A stretch of DNA of 11,687 bases from UBA961 sp041191145 (GCA_041191145.1 JBEEPK010000059.1:1-11687); one strand, 5' to 3'; positions 1 to 7,994 are shown, numbered from the stretch's first letter. Made by a program: numbers and translations. Notes: generated by a model not told the origin, from the letters alone.

Positions 1-46
1 AAATTAGCATGCTTTCCATTTTGTTCATTTTTTGGTTTTTCAATCC

Positions 47-1039
47 ATGGCAATTCGCATCGCAATCAATGGTTTTGGACGCATCGGGCGTTTAGTGTTT
101 AGAGTGGCCGCCGCCAGACCCGATCTTATTGAGATTGTTGGTATCAATGATCTCACAGATGCCAAAACATTGGCCCATCTACTCAAATTTGATTCTGTTC
201 ACGGAAGATTTTCCGGAGAAGTAATAGCGAATGATTCATCCATCATTGTAAATGGCCGTACAATCGTCATCAGCGCTGAAAAGTCCATCGAATCAATTCC
301 TTGGTCTGATTTGGATTGCGTGATTGAATCAACCGGCGTATTCAGCTCCAAAGAACAATTATCAAAACATTTGAAGCATGCCAAAAAGGTGATTTTGACA
401 TCACCCGCCAAAGATGCACTTGACAGAACAGTTGTACTCGGTGTGAATGATCATACATTGACAGGTACCGAAACCGTTCTTTCTAATGCATCCTGCACAA
501 CGAATTGTCTTGCGCCCATGGTGAAAGTACTCAATGATGCATTCGGCCTCGAAAAGGGATATATGACCACTGTTCATGCATATACAAATGATCAGCGCAT
601 TTTGGACCTCCCCCATAAAGATCTTCGCAGAGCACGCTCCGCGGCAGTGAGCATCATCCCAACTACAACCGGTGCTGCTAAAGCAGTTGGCGAAGTTCTT
701 CCCGAACTCAAAGGTAAATTGGATGGATTCTCATTCCGCGTCCCAACACCTGATGGATCGGTAACAGATTTCACAGCTATCTTGAATAGAGAAGTGACCA
801 AAGAAGAAATCAATGCAGCAGCTATGAAATCCGCTGCTGATTCTTATCTCAAAGGAATTTTAGAATATTCTGAGGATCCACTAGTATCAGTTGACATCAT
901 CGGAAATCCGCATTCCTGCATATTTGATTCCGATTCCACTATGGCAATGGGTAATCTCGTGAAAGTGGTTGGTTGGTATGACAATGAATGGGGCTATTCA
1001 AACAGAGTGGTCGATCTGCTCGTGAAAATCTCATCATAA
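47..1039 (+). CDS. gap: Glyceraldehyde-3-phosphate dehydrogenase (phosphorylating, type I)
   Basis: Cytosolic glycolytic/gluconeogenic enzyme converting glyceraldehyde 3-phosphate, NAD+ and phosphate to 1,3-bisphosphoglycerate. The 330-aa product has the usual family length. The N-terminal Rossmann fold begins INGFGRIGR (residues 7-15), with Asp35 after the second strand as expected for NAD preference. The catalytic cysteine is Cys150 in SNASCTTN, the base is His177 in TTVHAYTND, and the C-terminal WYDNEWGYSNR (310-320) is intact. I start at ATG 47 because the protein then begins MAIRIAINGFGRIG like its homologues; an in-frame TTG at 32 would only add five unlikely residues. No Shine-Dalgarno is visible before ATG 47. 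It is a single-gene unit as far as visible: a terminator follows at once and the next gene converges on it. All key residues are present and nothing is odd. Confidence 0.97.
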   Translation: MAIRIAINGFGRIGRLVFRVAAARPDLIEIVGINDLTDAKTLAHLLKFDSVHGRFSGEVIANDSSIIVNGRTIVISAEKSIESIPWSDLDCVIESTGVFSSKEQLSKHLKHAKKVILTSPAKDALDRTVVLGVNDHTLTGTETVLSNASCTTNCLAPMVKVLNDAFGLEKGYMTTVHAYTNDQRILDLPHKDLRRARSAAVSIIPTTTGAAKAVGEVLPELKGKLDGFSFRVPTPDGSVTDFTAILNREVTKEEINAAAMKSAADSYLKGILEYSEDPLVSVDIIGNPHSCIFDSDSTMAMGNLVKVVGWYDNEWGYSNRVVDLLVKISS

Positions 1040-1045
1040 ATAGTC

Positions 1046-1073
1046 ATGGCCTCCTTCAGGAGGCCATTTTTTT
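1046..1073 (+). terminator. Rho-independent terminator of gap
   Basis: It begins 7 nt after the gap stop codon. The perfect 8-bp stem TGGCCTCC/GGAGGCCA (1047-1054 and 1059-1066), extended by an A-T pair, has a TTCA tetraloop and is followed by seven T (1067-1073). On the minus strand the hairpin lacks a good T-tract, so it mainly ends gap transcription and may only weakly stop the convergent mutase operon. Confidence 0.9.
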
Positions 1074-1080
1074 ATGCATA

Positions 1081-3207
1081 TTATTCGATCAGTTGTACCA
1101 CTTTCATCGCGGCTTCGGTTACATTTGTTCCGGGACCGAATATTGCCTTCACACCTGCAGCATATAATTCATCATAATCTTTTGGTGGAATCACGCCACC
1201 GGCAATCACGATGATATCATCGGCGCCTTGTTGTTTGAGTGATTCAATCAAAAGGGGAATCAAGGTTTTATGTCCTGCTGCCTGACTCGACACGCCAATC
1301 ACATGTACATCACTTTCAATGGCTTGTCTAGCAGCTTCTACAGGAGTTTGAAAGAGTGGTCCAAGATCAACATCGAATCCGGCATCCGCAAAACCTGTTG
1401 CTATCACATGAGCTCCTCGATCATGCCCATCCTGCCCAAGTTTTGCCACCATGATGCGTGGTCTTCTTCCATGTTTTTGTTCAAAAGCGATTATTTCGTC
1501 CTGCACCATGGCAAATCCTGAATTGTCTTGATTATATGAAGCATATACACCGCTGATCAATGACACTGTTGGTTCATATCGACCAAACACTTTTGCCATC
1601 GCTTCGGAAATCTCTCCTAAAGTTGCACGATGTCTCGATGCGATGATTGCTGCTTCCAACAAATTTCCTTTACCGGATTGAGCAATCTCTTGAATCGATG
1701 CCAGTGATTCTTCTACAAGTTTAGATTTCCTTCCACTTTTGATCTTTTCAAGTGATTGAACTTGAGAATGTAGTACTGCTGTATTGTCAATGTCTAATAC
1801 ATCTACAGGAGTATCTTGCTCTGGCTCATATTTATTCACACCGACGATAACTTCTTTTTTCTGATCGATTAGTGCTTGTCTTCTTGCGGCTGATTCTTCA
1901 ATGCGTCTCTTTGGAATTCCTTGCTGTATGGCTTTTGTCATACCACCTAATTGATCAATCTCTGACAAGATTTTCTTGGCTTCTTGATAAAGTGAATCAG
2001 TGAGAGATTCCACATAATAGGAACCACCAAGTGGATCGGCCACATCTGTGATATGGGATTCTTCTGCCAATATCAATTGTGTATTGCGAGCAATGCGTGC
2101 CGAGAAATCAGTCGGAAGGCCAAGTGCTTCATCAAATGAATTTGTATGCAGTGATTGAGTACCACCCAATATGGCTGACATCGCCTCGATGGTTGTACGA
2201 ATCACATTATTATATGGATCCTGAGCTGCGAGTGACCAACCGGAAGTTTGACAATGCGTTCTAAGTAATAATGAACTTTGCTTTTGCGGATTAAACTTTG
2301 TTATCTCCTCAGCCCATAATTTTCTCGCTGCGCGCATCTTGGCTATTTCCATGAAGAAGTTCATGCCAATACCCCAGAAAAATGAGAGGCGCGGTGCAAA
2401 GTCATCAATATGCAAACCGCGATCAAGGGCGCTTTTCACATATTCCAAACCATCCGCAATGGTATAAGCTATTTCTTGAACAGCACTTGCTCCTGCTTCA
2501 TGCATGTGATAGCCACTGATGCTGATGCTATTGAATTTGGGCATATGCTTGCTTGTGAATTCAATGATATCTGCAACAATACGCATTGATGGATCGGGAG
2601 GATAAATGAAAGTATTACGCACCATGAATTCTTTCAGGATATCATTTTGAATCGTTCCGGAAAGTGCGTCCATTGTTAACCCTTGTTCCTCAGCGGCAAC
2701 GATAAACATTGCGAGAACAGGAATCACAGCACCATTCATGGTCATGGAGACAGACATTGCATCGAGAGGAATTCCTGCAAAAAGTGTTTTCATGTCTTCC
2801 ACCGTATCAATCGCAACGCCTGCTTTTCCCACATCACCAACCACGCGAGGATGATCCGAGTCATATCCACGATGCGTGGCAAGATCAAAAGCAACTGATA
2901 AACCTTTTTGTCCGGCAGCAAGATTTCTTTTATAGAATGCATTTGATGCGGAGGCAGTCGAGAATCCGGCATATTGTCTGATTGTCCAAGGTCTATTCGT
3001 ATACATCGTCGCATAAGGACCCCGCACATAGGGAAATATGCCGGGCATTGCATTTGCATCGAATTCATTGGGCAAATGCTGTTCCGTATACACAGGTTGA
3101 ATGGGAATATTCTCAGCTGTATGCTTGGTCAAATCTTCGGGTGATTTACCTTTCAATTCTTTTTGTGCAAGTAATGTCCATTTCTCAAATGCTGATTGTT
3201 CACTCAC
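1081..3207 (-). CDS. mutB: Methylmalonyl-CoA mutase, large (catalytic, B12-binding) subunit
   Basis: Adenosylcobalamin-dependent rearrangement of methylmalonyl-CoA and succinyl-CoA in the cytosol, serving propionate breakdown or formation. From GTG 3207 the product is 708 aa, close to the family length. An N-terminal arm is followed by the TIM-barrel substrate domain (about 45-560), with RPWTIRQYAGFS and the GYHMHEAG block. Tyr79, Arg197 and His234 align with Tyr89, Arg207 and His244 of the Propionibacterium enzyme, which favours methylmalonyl-CoA over isobutyryl-CoA. The C-terminal Rossmann-like B12 domain (about 580-708) carries KLGQDGHDRGAH with axial ligand His595, then a GVSSQAAGHK loop and IAGGVIPP. 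Start: GTG 3207 has GGAG 7 nt upstream and gives an FEKW-type N-terminus. A TTG at 3225 (714 aa), overlapping the upstream stop by 4 nt, is the alternative. It is the last gene of a four-gene run. No small subunit (mutA) is adjacent, which is unusual for bacterial heterodimeric mutases. Confidence 0.96.
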   Translation of the reverse strand: MSEQSAFEKWTLLAQKELKGKSPEDLTKHTAENIPIQPVYTEQHLPNEFDANAMPGIFPYVRGPYATMYTNRPWTIRQYAGFSTASASNAFYKRNLAAGQKGLSVAFDLATHRGYDSDHPRVVGDVGKAGVAIDTVEDMKTLFAGIPLDAMSVSMTMNGAVIPVLAMFIVAAEEQGLTMDALSGTIQNDILKEFMVRNTFIYPPDPSMRIVADIIEFTSKHMPKFNSISISGYHMHEAGASAVQEIAYTIADGLEYVKSALDRGLHIDDFAPRLSFFWGIGMNFFMEIAKMRAARKLWAEEITKFNPQKQSSLLLRTHCQTSGWSLAAQDPYNNVIRTTIEAMSAILGGTQSLHTNSFDEALGLPTDFSARIARNTQLILAEESHITDVADPLGGSYYVESLTDSLYQEAKKILSEIDQLGGMTKAIQQGIPKRRIEESAARRQALIDQKKEVIVGVNKYEPEQDTPVDVLDIDNTAVLHSQVQSLEKIKSGRKSKLVEESLASIQEIAQSGKGNLLEAAIIASRHRATLGEISEAMAKVFGRYEPTVSLISGVYASYNQDNSGFAMVQDEIIAFEQKHGRRPRIMVAKLGQDGHDRGAHVIATGFADAGFDVDLGPLFQTPVEAARQAIESDVHVIGVSSQAAGHKTLIPLLIESLKQQGADDIIVIAGGVIPPKDYDELYAAGVKAIFGPGTNVTEAAMKVVQLIE

Positions 3208-3214
3208 GGGAATG

Positions 3215-3218
3215 CTCC
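3215..3218 (-). promoter_or_regulatory. Shine-Dalgarno GGAG deciding the mutase start
   Basis: GGAG lies 7 nt before GTG 3207, the same motif and spacing seen before ATG 7796. No such site precedes the alternative TTG at 3225. This supports GTG as the start and leaves a 14-nt gap after the TPR gene's stop. Confidence 0.6.
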
Positions 3219-3221
3219 GAT

Positions 3222-4409
3222 TCAAAAAGTGAATGGTGTATTGATATACCGTTTTGCTTCATCATGGGAATTCTGTCTATCATCCCATTTCAATACTTTC
3301 TTATACTGTTCGATGGCAAGAGATCTTTTGCCTTGAATATCATAAATATTGCCAATCTTTAGATTGACTTTGATTGTGAAACCTGATACATCTTCATCCA
3401 GGAATCGTCCTGCCTCATCGCATTTATAAAAATAGTTGAGGGCAGAATCAAGTTGCTTTCTGTACATGAGTGCAAGGCCCACATAATACAGTCCTTCGCG
3501 AGCGGTTTGCTGATCATAACCTACAGATTTGCTGATGCATCTATTGACGATATTTCTCCAAGTTTGCTCCATTTCATTCCACATGCCGAGTTGTACTTGA
3601 CAGCGACCGACATATCTGTGGAAATAGGGATTCTTGGGATATCTTGTATAGAGATCCATGGCAACGGGTAATGCTTCCAAAGCATTTTTTTCAAATTGAT
3701 ACCAGACTTGGAGTAATGATACCTTTGCTTCGGTCGCCGCATATCTGGCGCCTCTTCCTGCGGCCTGTAATTGCATGATGCCGAGATTTTTATCACCTTT
3801 CGGTAGAAACATCATTACTGGTTTTAGCGCAGGATATTGTTCAGGGAGGGCTGTTGCATAATAATTATATAAACCTGTTCCAAGCATGATATCATGATTT
3901 CCGGGAGCAAGTTGTTGACATTTCTGTAGGATTGAAAAAGCCTTTTGACCATCATCTGCAGCATTGATCCAGGATTCTCTGCCTGCATAATATCTTCCGC
4001 GAAAACCAAGCGCTCCTCCTTTGAAAAACAATGCTGAAAGATCTTTTGGATTTGCTTCGAGCAATTCATCACAAAGCACAATCACTTGACCACATTTATT
4101 GAGAAATATCTCATCATTGTTTTTCTTTCTTCTATCGGCTTGTATGCGCCACCATTCAACCATTGCGTCCAAAAAATAACCTGCGGGATGCTTTGGATAC
4201 ATGTCAATCACTTTTCCGAATAAAGCTGAAGCGGCATCGAATTCCATATTATAAATCATCACTGCACCCATTTGCACGAGAGAATCGGCATCGGAGCGCA
4301 TCATTACCCATTGTGCATCCATTGATTCTTGTTGCGCGAAGAGCATGATAATTGGAAATGTGATTTTCAATATTGTCTTTTGAATACCGGATGTCAAATT
4401 AGTCTTCAT
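3222..4409 (-). CDS. Exported tetratricopeptide-repeat protein
   Basis: Function unknown. The 395-aa product starts MKTNLTSGIQ and has a basic then hydrophobic segment (about 11-26), consistent with a Sec signal peptide cleaved near SMDA-Q (about 30-33). There is no lipobox cysteine. The mature part is mostly alpha-helical with TPR-like pairs near 45-78, 118-135, 242-275, 300-333 and 344-377, so a periplasmic scaffolding role is plausible; no catalytic motif is visible. A start at ATG 4445 is possible, but ATG 4409 has AGGAG 6 nt upstream and puts the signal peptide at the N-terminus. It overlaps the end of the CPBP gene by 11 nt, which suggests translational coupling, and is followed closely by the mutase gene. 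Its place between an intramembrane protease and the mutase gives no clear functional hint. Confidence 0.85.
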   Translation of the reverse strand: MKTNLTSGIQKTILKITFPIIMLFAQQESMDAQWVMMRSDADSLVQMGAVMIYNMEFDAASALFGKVIDMYPKHPAGYFLDAMVEWWRIQADRRKKNNDEIFLNKCGQVIVLCDELLEANPKDLSALFFKGGALGFRGRYYAGRESWINAADDGQKAFSILQKCQQLAPGNHDIMLGTGLYNYYATALPEQYPALKPVMMFLPKGDKNLGIMQLQAAGRGARYAATEAKVSLLQVWYQFEKNALEALPVAMDLYTRYPKNPYFHRYVGRCQVQLGMWNEMEQTWRNIVNRCISKSVGYDQQTAREGLYYVGLALMYRKQLDSALNYFYKCDEAGRFLDEDVSGFTIKVNLKIGNIYDIQGKRSLAIEQYKKVLKWDDRQNSHDEAKRYINTPFTF

Positions 4410-5256
4410 ACACTTCTCCTGCAGATTGTCCATCATTGATGGCATAATTCAAACGGAATAACTCGGCCATTCTGATTGGTGATTGTGGAAGCATTTGTAT
4501 GATCGGAAAAAAAAGGATCAATACGATTGTGCAATATACCGTTCCTTCAATTCCATAATACGAATTCAGCCAAGGTGTCGGAATTTCACTTGATAGGGAG
4601 GTTAAGTACAATGAATTTTTCAATACCATTCCACTTAATGTCATTCCCATGAGATATAGCATGAGATTCCACGAAATGTGTAAAAGAATCGGCAGCCACA
4701 AACCACGAGTATGATACCAAGAATAAGAGAAGACAAGACTAACGAGAAATGTGTTCAACATTGCTATAGGCTCGTAATTGGGATTTGCAAGATGTGCCAT
4801 GCTGAATAATAGTGCGAATATGAGAGATATTGTAATCATGCCGAATCTCTCAACAAGCGCCTGAAAAATGATTCCTCGAAATATTAATTCTTCAATGATG
4901 GCAAATGAAATGATGGGAAGAATAGATGCCATTTCAAATTGTGAATTCCATTTTAGGTCTATCCATGCATTCATCGAATACAATACAATGAGAAAGAGAA
5001 TAGGTACAATACCCATGAACAAACCGGTAACAAACTCCTTCCACATATATGAATCAATGGAAAAACCCATTGTTGCATATGATCCACCCCGCAATTCCTC
5101 AGATCCAATCATACCGAGAAAAAGTATCATCAATGTCATTGGTTGCCATTCTATATATAAGAAAGTGACATCCATGATGATCCCGAATACGCATAGAGTG
5201 ATGCCAAAAATGACTCTTGTTACCCATGAATTCATTATGTGAACATAACTATTCAT
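4399..5256 (-). CDS. CPBP-family intramembrane metalloprotease (Abi/Rce1-like)
   Basis: Predicted inner-membrane protein of 285 aa with about seven hydrophobic segments (near 13-34, 40-52, 76-94, 110-131, 142-156, 168-182, 187-210) and another near 238-255. All three CPBP (Rce1/Abi, PF02517) motifs are present: Glu122-Glu123 and Arg127 in EELIFRG, Phe151 and His155 in FSMAH, and His193 and Asn197 in the HISWN block. An EExxxR/FxxxH/HxxxN set like this is expected for an active glutamate protease. The region NSYYGIEGT (231-239) is also common in the Bacteroidota members. The substrate is unknown; relatives process CAAX proteins, bacteriocin-linked peptides or anti-sigma factors, and nothing here picks one. 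ATG 5256 overlaps the stop of the upstream M14 peptidase in an ATGA arrangement, and no Shine-Dalgarno is seen, so coupled translation is likely. ATG 5235 is a possible alternative. Confidence 0.88.
   Translation of the reverse strand: MNSYVHIMNSWVTRVIFGITLCVFGIIMDVTFLYIEWQPMTLMILFLGMIGSEELRGGSYATMGFSIDSYMWKEFVTGLFMGIVPILFLIVLYSMNAWIDLKWNSQFEMASILPIISFAIIEELIFRGIIFQALVERFGMITISLIFALLFSMAHLANPNYEPIAMLNTFLVSLVFSYSWYHTRGLWLPILLHISWNLMLYLMGMTLSGMVLKNSLYLTSLSSEIPTPWLNSYYGIEGTVYCTIVLILFFPIIQMLPQSPIRMAELFRLNYAINDGQSAGEVYED
4416..4420 (-). promoter_or_regulatory. Shine-Dalgarno AGGAG for the TPR gene
   Basis: AGGAG sits 6 nt before ATG 4409, inside the 3' end of the CPBP coding sequence. It decides the internal ATG 4409 over the upstream ATG 4445, which lacks such a site. 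Confidence 0.7.
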
Positions 5257-7700
5257 CGAATGATTGGAACAGTGATACTTTGAACATCACCAAATCCATT
5301 CTTGATGCGAATCACATAAATGCCGCCAGACAATGCACTCACATCAATTGGTATGATCATATCCTTTTCATAGAGTATTTCATCTTGCGATGGAATCACT
5401 TCACGCCCCACTTGATCATGAATTGATACTGATATATTGAGTGGTGAAGACTGTTGATTCCTTGAAAGATTGAGATAGACAATGTCTTGTGCTGGCAATG
5501 GAAACACTTCTACATGTAATTGATTCATGTTCGCATCTTCTATGGAACTGAAAGAATCAGCATAGGCGATCATTTTCACATTCTTTACAGCAAAACCATC
5601 AAACTCAGCACCACGATCTGAAAGCATGCCGAATCTGAAGCGCACTTTACTTTTCAGATATTGAGAGAGATCAGCTTTTTGGAATTCCCATTCCGGCATA
5701 TTTCCTTGAAATCCGAAACCGATTGCCTCTTGTTTTCCACCTTGAATACCACTGCCTTTCACCATTCGAGAGGTACGAAGGAATGACCAATTTTTTCCTT
5801 GATCAGTACTTATTTGAACAATACCAAAATCACCTAATGGTTCAATATTCCAGCGTGTTTCAAATTGAAGGGATACTAGTCGGAATTGATTTATATCAAT
5901 ATCATTATAATACTCTGCAAAATTGTTGATCTCAGGATTGTATTGTCTTCCGGGACTATCTTCTAACATTACAGATCCATCCTTCAGCATTGTGGCTTTC
6001 CACTCATTTCTACTAAAAGAAAGAGTATCGCTCGCTTTTGTGAACAATGAAAACACAGTTGGGAGATATAACGATACAATTGCAGTGTCTGTTCTTGCTA
6101 TTCCATGTTGTATTCTGGTAACTAGAAATCTGGCAGGATCTCCATTTCTATAATTGTTCTTAACTTCATATTGAAGAAAGCGTTTGATGCGTTCTCCTGA
6201 TGCAATATTTGGAATGGTGATGATGTTATCAAGGAGTTTGACATCTTCTCTGAGAGATTTCACAATTACAATGGATTGTTCTTCAAGATTGAGTCTGCCG
6301 ATATTCTGTACATCGATTTCCAATGATCCATTAGCGTTCATTGGATCTTGCAGTGAATCTATCTTTACCTCGGCAAGTCTGATGCAAAGATTCGAACCGG
6401 AGCTCCATAATGCTTGATAATTCATGTGTAGATTTTCTTGTGCATGAGGAACGATACGCAGTGGGGAAGGCCAAAAACCATCGGTGATAGCACCAACCTC
6501 CGGCGTGAATGCGAGTGCATCATGTGCATTATATGCCCAATCATCTGAATTTCCTCTTGTTGTATAGCCGACAGTTTCGAGATCTCTTCCTGCAGAATAG
6601 GCATTGAATCTGGTTGCATCAGCAGAGAATCCACGAAAAGTTGCGGAATCTTTTGTTTCCTGACTAAGAGATGCAAAAGGATAAATTAGCAAATTGCTAT
6701 AGGTATGATAATTGAGAATACAACCAAATACATAGGAATCAATGAGATTGCGCAAGGCTTGCGTTTCAGGTTCGGAGAATGGAGCCTCACCTCGATAAGT
6801 GTCATTTTTTGGATCAGTGGAAGAGCCACCATTATTGGCATTCCAAAATGATTCGGGACCATAATTCCGATTGAGGTCCACACCAAATACATCATTCGTG
6901 ATAATTTTTCTGTTTTTTCTCCAGAGTCCACCGCCTTCGGGTCTTTGCTTTTGATTGAATGCATAACCATCAGGATTAATGCAAGGAGCAATCACAAGCG
7001 TTCTTTCATTGAGTAGATATTGTGCTTCCGGATCATTCTGCTTTGCTCTTTCGAATAAATCCCATAAAAAGTATAAAAGCGTCGTCGCTCCACCTGGCTC
7101 ACGAGAATGATGCAATGAAGTCAGAAGAGTGCGAGGTTTTTTAGCATCGCGGTCTTTTCCAAATATCCAAGCAATGATTGGTCTATTCTCATGGGATGTC
7201 CCAATTGTATCGCTTTTGATAAATGATGTACCTGCGAATTGTACAATGCGTGACATTTGTTGATGAATCTCTTCGAGCGTATAATAACCACCCATGGTAC
7301 CCGATGCAAAATTCTTTGGAGCAAGAATTGAGCCCTGATTCAATTCCTTCATGAAGCGAGCATAATCTGTTTTCAAACGCGCTTCATAAAATGATTCCAT
7401 GTCAGAAATAATTGTTTCAACAGTAATATTTCCGGACTTGAGTTGCTTCTTTGCATGATCGCTGATGATACATTCATAGTATCCGTTGATTTTACGAATT
7501 CCATGATCATCATCCACACCAAGATCTAAGAGATCTTGCATGTGTTTGACTTCATTTGTAGGTATCCTCACCATTGAATATCTGTTCTGCGCATATGTCG
7601 ATTGAGCAAAAAGCAGAAAAATGCAGGTGAAAATGGGGAAGTATCTGATAGAAAAATAACCTGCCCCGAGATATGCTTTGAGAGTATTCATGACAATCAT
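5253..7700 (-). CDS. Secreted M14 zinc carboxypeptidase with T9SS C-terminal sorting domain
   Basis: Exported metallocarboxypeptidase of the carboxypeptidase T type, 815 aa. A signal peptide (about 1-37, STYAQ before the cleavage) is followed by a propeptide-like segment (about 40-110) and the M14 domain (about 135-430). Zinc ligands are His198 and Glu201 (HHSREPGG) and His332 (NYHTYS); substrate-carboxylate residues are in VDLNRNYG (Asn277, Arg278), and the catalytic acid is Glu401 in FTPEVG. All are intact, so it should be active. Residues about 440-545 look like an Ig/CARDB-like module and about 560-712 a jelly-roll (MAM-like) module. The last about 90 residues (VEVFPLPAQDIVYL to GGIYVIRIKNG) are a Por/type A sorting domain, so export across the outer membrane by the type IX system is expected. 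ATG 7691 is an alternative start. It is the first gene of a four-gene run; a TAAATTTG box lies upstream at 7724-7731. Confidence 0.95.
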   Translation of the reverse strand: MIVMNTLKAYLGAGYFSIRYFPIFTCIFLLFAQSTYAQNRYSMVRIPTNEVKHMQDLLDLGVDDDHGIRKINGYYECIISDHAKKQLKSGNITVETIISDMESFYEARLKTDYARFMKELNQGSILAPKNFASGTMGGYYTLEEIHQQMSRIVQFAGTSFIKSDTIGTSHENRPIIAWIFGKDRDAKKPRTLLTSLHHSREPGGATTLLYFLWDLFERAKQNDPEAQYLLNERTLVIAPCINPDGYAFNQKQRPEGGGLWRKNRKIITNDVFGVDLNRNYGPESFWNANNGGSSTDPKNDTYRGEAPFSEPETQALRNLIDSYVFGCILNYHTYSNLLIYPFASLSQETKDSATFRGFSADATRFNAYSAGRDLETVGYTTRGNSDDWAYNAHDALAFTPEVGAITDGFWPSPLRIVPHAQENLHMNYQALWSSGSNLCIRLAEVKIDSLQDPMNANGSLEIDVQNIGRLNLEEQSIVIVKSLREDVKLLDNIITIPNIASGERIKRFLQYEVKNNYRNGDPARFLVTRIQHGIARTDTAIVSLYLPTVFSLFTKASDTLSFSRNEWKATMLKDGSVMLEDSPGRQYNPEINNFAEYYNDIDINQFRLVSLQFETRWNIEPLGDFGIVQISTDQGKNWSFLRTSRMVKGSGIQGGKQEAIGFGFQGNMPEWEFQKADLSQYLKSKVRFRFGMLSDRGAEFDGFAVKNVKMIAYADSFSSIEDANMNQLHVEVFPLPAQDIVYLNLSRNQQSSPLNISVSIHDQVGREVIPSQDEILYEKDMIIPIDVSALSGGIYVIRIKNGFGDVQSITVPIIR

Positions 7701-7723
7701 TGAAGATGAATAGGTATTTACAA

Positions 7724-7752
7724 CAAATTTACGGGTAATTACCGTAATTTTG
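7724..7752. promoter_or_regulatory. Palindromic divergent promoter/operator candidate
   Basis: The 95-bp divergent gap contains an inverted repeat: CAAATTTACGG (7724-7734) and CCGTAATTTTG (7742-7752), matching at 10 of 11 positions around a 7-bp spacer, with a perfect inner GGTAATTACC (7734-7743). Read outward, each arm is a match to the Bacteroidota -7 box TAnnTTTG: TAAATTTG on the minus strand (7731-7724) towards the peptidase operon, and TAATTTTG on the plus strand (7745-7752) towards the HicB-like gene. No TTTG -33 box sits at the usual 19-21 bp from either, so activity may need a regulator or the boxes may be coincidental. Confidence 0.5.
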
Positions 7753-7784
7753 TCCGTTGACAGCTTAAGTTTTTACGATAATTC

Positions 7785-7788
7785 GGAG
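7785..7788 (+). promoter_or_regulatory. Shine-Dalgarno GGAG for the HicB-like gene
   Basis: GGAG with 7-nt spacing to ATG 7796. It fixes the start of this very short gene and is the main support that it is translated. Confidence 0.65.
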
Positions 7789-7795
7789 TATTGAC

Positions 7796-7990
7796 ATGGA
7801 AACATATACAAGCACCAATCCGGCAGACTATGATATCCTTATTCGCCGTTATGACAATGGAGCGAATTATGCTAGTTATTGTCCTCAATTAGCTCACATG
7901 ATTAAAGGCACTGCGCATGAAGAGGTGGAAAATGCCATGAAAGAGCATGTATTACATCATATTGCTTCATTGCAAGAAAAGAAGGACTGA
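7796..7990 (+). CDS. Small HicB-like (UPF0150) domain protein
   Basis: A 64-aa protein. The pattern YDILIRRYDNGANYASYCPQ followed by a gap, GTAHEEVENAMKEHV, resembles the HicB/UPF0150 fold: a beta hairpin, the YxxYCPxL strand, a short loop, then an amphipathic helix. Canonical HicB proteins read Gxxxxxx(E/D)GxYxAxxPxLPGCxxxGxTxxEAxxN. The protein covers only this fold and has no C-terminal helix-turn-helix or ribbon-helix-helix DNA-binding part. No hicA-like gene lies next to it, so it may be an orphan or domesticated regulator rather than half of a toxin-antitoxin pair. ATG 7796 has a good GGAG. The next gene starts 4 nt downstream, so it is the first gene of a three-gene run ending with trmD. 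The domain assignment is by eye and moderate. Confidence 0.7.
   Translation: METYTSTNPADYDILIRRYDNGANYASYCPQLAHMIKGTAHEEVENAMKEHVLHHIASLQEKKD
7982..7986 (+). promoter_or_regulatory. Shine-Dalgarno AAGGA for the membrane-protein gene
   Basis: AAGGA at the very end of the HicB-like gene, 8 nt before an in-frame TTG at 7995. It favours TTG 7995 over the earlier ATG at 7947, which would lie within the upstream gene, and over ATG 8052. Confidence 0.5.
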
Positions 7991-7994
7991 TTCC

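Noticed and set aside
32..46. In-frame TTG start for gap at 32
   Set aside because: It would add MVFQS before the universally conserved start of the enzyme; ATG 47 fits homologues.
1073..1080. TATGCATA perfect palindrome
   Set aside because: A short AT-rich palindrome between a terminator and a stop codon, with no partner site; likely chance.
2982..3362. 126-aa plus-strand open frame
   Set aside because: It lies antisense across the mutase and TPR genes, has no recognisable domain and no ribosome site.
4868..5242. 124-aa plus-strand open frame
   Set aside because: It is antisense to the CPBP gene, whose motifs are clearly coded on the other strand.
7757..7782. Sigma70-like TTGACA (7757-7762) with GATAAT (7777-7782)
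   Set aside because: The spacer is only 14 bp and the start site would fall after the GGAG at 7785-7788, so it could not make a usable leader for the HicB-like gene.
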